64,000 bases of DNA from Candidatus Acetothermia bacterium. GTDB lineage: Bacteria > Bipolaricaulota > Bipolaricaulia > RBG-16-55-9 > JANLFV01. Where the stretch lies: positions 16,578 through 80,577 of the forward strand of contig JANLFV010000007.1 of the NCBI GenBank assembly GCA_024653345.1. Reading direction: 5' to 3'. The notes below the pieces were generated by a model. It had not been told where the DNA came from. It saw nothing but the letters and a program-made list of their open reading frames with translations, and did no database searches. Below, in pieces: positions 62,093 through 64,000 of the stretch (positions are counted from its first letter, which is position 1; the number at the start of each line of letters is the position of its first letter). The translations under genes and the position numbers were made by a program.

Positions 62093-62963
62093 CTACCCGT
62101 CTGGCCTGAACAGCCGGTCGAGGATCGGCTCGAGCCGCTGAGGGAAGTTGGTGCAGATCCCGGTCACACCAGTGGCAGCCAGCTCCGCCAACTGCTCCGG
62201 CGCGTCGTAGGTCCAGACATTCACCGCGAACCCTGCCCCGCGGAGCCGCGGAAGGTCTTGGGGGTTGAAGGCCAGCGGCCCGGGATGGTAAGCGTCAACC
62301 TGGAGTGCCTCCAGATACTCCAGGGGATCGCTGGGCCGGAGGGCCACGATCGCCGCGCGGGCGATCTCTGGATCGAGCAACCTCACACTGCGGAGGATGC
62401 GCTCGTCATAGGAGGAGATGAGCACCGAATCCCTGCATCTCCAGGTCTTGGACTAGCTCGACGACCCTTCGCGCGAGGGTCTCAGGGCCGAGCTGAGCCG
62501 TCCCTTTGATCTCGATGTTCATCCGCCAGCTCCGTTCTGCAGTGAACCGGAGAGCCTCCTCGAGCGTGGGGACCGGCTCAGCGATGTAGCTCTGCTGCTC
62601 AGCGTGCGGGATCGCGCCGGCACGGATCTGCCCGAAGGGGTCATCCTGGTTGAACCAGGAACCGGCATCGAGCCGCTCGACCTCCGCTAGCGAGAAGAGG
62701 TGGACCCACCAGGGCGCGCGGGTCGGAAACTTCCGATAGCAGTCGGTCGTGCGGCGAAGAGTGGCATCGTGCATCAGGATCGGGACGCCATCCTTGGTGA
62801 AGCGGACATCGCACTCCCAGAGGTCCGCTCCGAGCGTGAAGGCCTTCCGGGCCGCGGCCAGGGTGTTCTCCGGGGCCAAGGAGGCGGCCCCGCGATGGGC
62901 GATGGAGAGGACCGGGCGGGGGAGGGCCGCGCCCCGCCTGAAGATACTAGCGCTTGAAGACAT
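62093..62963 (-). pseudogene. Glycerophosphodiester phosphodiesterase, frameshifted
   Basis: The first frame (62963-62406) has the GDPD opening A-H-R-G-A near 22-26, P-E-N-T near 31-34, E-C-D-V near 50-53 and M-H-D near 64-66. Near 62425 it leaves frame; the second frame begins V-L-I-S-S-Y-D-E-R and runs to F-R-P-D-G with the normal G-V-T-G-I-C-T-N-F-P ending. One extra base (a G in TTCGGTG) explains the split. This is either a real inactivation, a GTG-started second polypeptide, or a sequencing error. The start overlaps the proline dehydrogenase stop by 17 nt. Confidence 0.8.
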
Positions 62964-63870
62964 TCCTCAAGATGAACAACAGATTCGCCGGGCGCTCGGC
63001 GAGCCGCCGCATGTAGAACGGATACCAAGCCGTCCCGTAGGAGACATAGATCCGGACGCGGTAGCCCTCACGGACCAGCTCCTCCGCCAGCCGCCGCCTG
63101 ATCCCCAGGAGCATCTGGAATTCGAACTCCTCGGGCCCCAGGCCGGCTCTTGCCGCCAGCTCCTTGGCCTTGGCGATCATTCGCTCGTCATGGGTGGCGA
63201 TCGCGGCGTAGGCCCCCTTGGCCCTTGCTTCCCGGCTCAGGAGCATCTCCATCAACCTGATGTAGTTGGCATCGACCTCCCTTTTTTGGGGGAAGGCGAT
63301 GCTCGGCGGCTCCTTGTAGGCCCCCTTGCAGAGGCGGACATTCGCTCCGAGCGGGATCAGCTCCTCCAGATCGCGCTCGGTGCGGCGGAGGTTGGCCTGG
63401 AGGGCGAGCCCCACATTGGCATGCTTCTTCCGAAGCTCCCTGAACAGGGCGAGAGTCCGGTCGGTGTAGGCCGAGCCCTCCATGTCGATCCGGACGAAGT
63501 TGCCGAGCTCCCCGGCCCGGGCCACGATCCGCTCGAGGTTCTCCCGGCAGAACCCCACCCCGATGTCCAGCCCCATCTGGGTGAGCTTGAGGGAGGCGTG
63601 CGACCTCAGACCCAGCTCATCGATCCTGGGAAGGAGTTTCAGGTATTCCTCAGCCGCGGCGAGGGCCTCCGCTTCACTGTTCACATTCTCGCCGAGGTGG
63701 TCGATCGTGGCCAAGAGCCCGCGCTCGTTCAGCCCTCGGACGACCTCGAGGGCCTCCTCCATCGTCTCCCCGGCGATGAACCGGCGGGCCGCGCGGCGGG
63801 CCAGCTCAAAGTGGAGGATGAACGACTCTAGTCGCTTGTTCCGCGAGAGATACAAGAGAATAGATCGCAT
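62947..63870 (-). CDS. Proline dehydrogenase
   Basis: 307 aa (beta8alpha8)-barrel flavoenzyme oxidising proline to pyrroline-5-carboxylate. Family segments: L-K-L-T-Q-M-G near 94-100, V-R-I-D-M-E near 125-130, L-Q-A-N-L-R-R-T near 156-163, R-L-C-K-G-A-Y-K-E near 177-185, A-T-H-D near 223-226, and E-F-E-F-Q-M-L-L-G near 246-254. It is the mono-functional form without the P5C dehydrogenase domain. ATG 63870 is preferred over TTG one codon earlier. Confidence 0.93.
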   Translation of the reverse strand: MRSILLYLSRNKRLESFILHFELARRAARRFIAGETMEEALEVVRGLNERGLLATIDHLGENVNSEAEALAAAEEYLKLLPRIDELGLRSHASLKLTQMGLDIGVGFCRENLERIVARAGELGNFVRIDMEGSAYTDRTLALFRELRKKHANVGLALQANLRRTERDLEELIPLGANVRLCKGAYKEPPSIAFPQKREVDANYIRLMEMLLSREARAKGAYAAIATHDERMIAKAKELAARAGLGPEEFEFQMLLGIRRRLAEELVREGYRVRIYVSYGTAWYPFYMRRLAERPANLLFILRNVFKR

Positions 63871-63945
63871 CAATCCAGCTCACCAGCCTTCAGGCTCCCA
63901 AGTCTTCCCACGATCTTAGTGCTGTCAAGAGCGGAAGTCAAATCC

Positions 63946-64000
63946 GTGTAGTGGACCCCTCGGATTGGACACCTCTGTTAGGGAGGGGTAAGGTCCAAGG
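63946..64000 (+). mobile_element. Possible left end of an insertion sequence
   Basis: TGTAGTGGACCCCTCGGATT followed shortly by TGGACACCT, then GGAGGGGTAAGG. The TG start and GGACACC motif resemble IS3-type ends with the first gene just beyond the window. There is no coding evidence in the window. Confidence 0.25.

Overview
The window is one stretch of a GC-rich bacterial chromosome. Genes are tightly packed, often with 4-base ATGA overlaps, and Shine-Dalgarno sites of the GGAGG type are common. Sigma-70 promoters of the form TTGAC(A)-17/18-TATAAT can be read directly. The gene content suggests an anaerobic or microaerophilic, possibly thermophilic, deep-branching bacterium: ADP-forming acetyl-CoA synthetase, 2-oxoacid:ferredoxin oxidoreductase, rubrerythrin, rubredoxin with a reductase, GlnRS, large-type SRP RNA and an archaeal-looking RNase HII. 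A Candidatus Acetothermia/Bipolaricaulota-like lineage is a plausible guess, but only a guess.

Layout. 1-8 kb: a PKD lipoprotein fragment, an M42 peptidase, a SprT-like protein, rhomboid, a tRNA-Ser/tRNA-Arg/tRNA-Ser/SRP-RNA cluster, TspO, an ACT-domain protein, and PlsY with a glycosyltransferase. 8.0-12.3 kb: a compositionally distinct, lower-GC island bounded on one side by an attC-like site. It carries a three-gene operon (DUF4338/DruA-like, NurA-like nuclease, HerA-like ATPase) with its own strong promoter; nurA and herA are each interrupted by one in-frame UAG. 12.4-20 kb: pyrC-pyrE-sigma factor, an unknown protein, a CDP-alcohol transferase, a GNAT and an ABC exporter. 19.9-23.1 kb: tRNA-Gln, a structured element, gltX and glnS. 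23.3-30.3 kb: an 18-residue Lys-rich microprotein, mutM, tRNA-Ile, tRNA-Ala, a cohesin/dockerin-like secreted protein, the operon tRNA-Leu-plsX-acpP-DUF2905-rnhB-serS, a second 18-residue microprotein and a divergent ArsR regulator. 30-36.4 kb: exported proteins, ruvA, a YigZ-family protein, a CtpA-type protease, a cyclic-nucleotide-domain protein and a DUF2299-like protein. 36.4-46.8 kb: redox and energy genes (trxB, DRTGG protein, acetyl-CoA synthetase, rubrerythrin, nitroreductase, oxoacid oxidoreductase, rubredoxin and its reductase). 46.8-57.7 kb: ABC-F, ftsZ, GHMP kinase, tatC, efp, an Asp23/AmaP/DUF2273 module, nusB, a structured leader with a Gly-rich exported peptide, and a metallopeptidase. 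57.6-64 kb: a TldD/TldE pair, a beta-CASP-like hydrolase, a frameshifted glycerophosphodiesterase, proline dehydrogenase, and a possible IS end at the right edge.

Physiology (inference). Oxoacid:ferredoxin oxidoreductase would make acyl-CoA and reduced ferredoxin, and ADP-forming acetyl-CoA synthetase would conserve the thioester energy as ATP. Rubredoxin, its reductase and rubrerythrin would dispose of peroxide or oxygen. PlsX, ACP, PlsY and the CDP-alcohol transferase form a membrane-lipid set.

The main discovery candidates are the DUF4338-NurA-HerA island with paired ambers, a repeated three-hairpin RNA element next to tRNAs, two paralogous MLLKK microproteins (one fired from a divergent promoter whose two halves share a palindromic -10), and a pseudoknot-like leader with terminator before a Gly-rich exported peptide.
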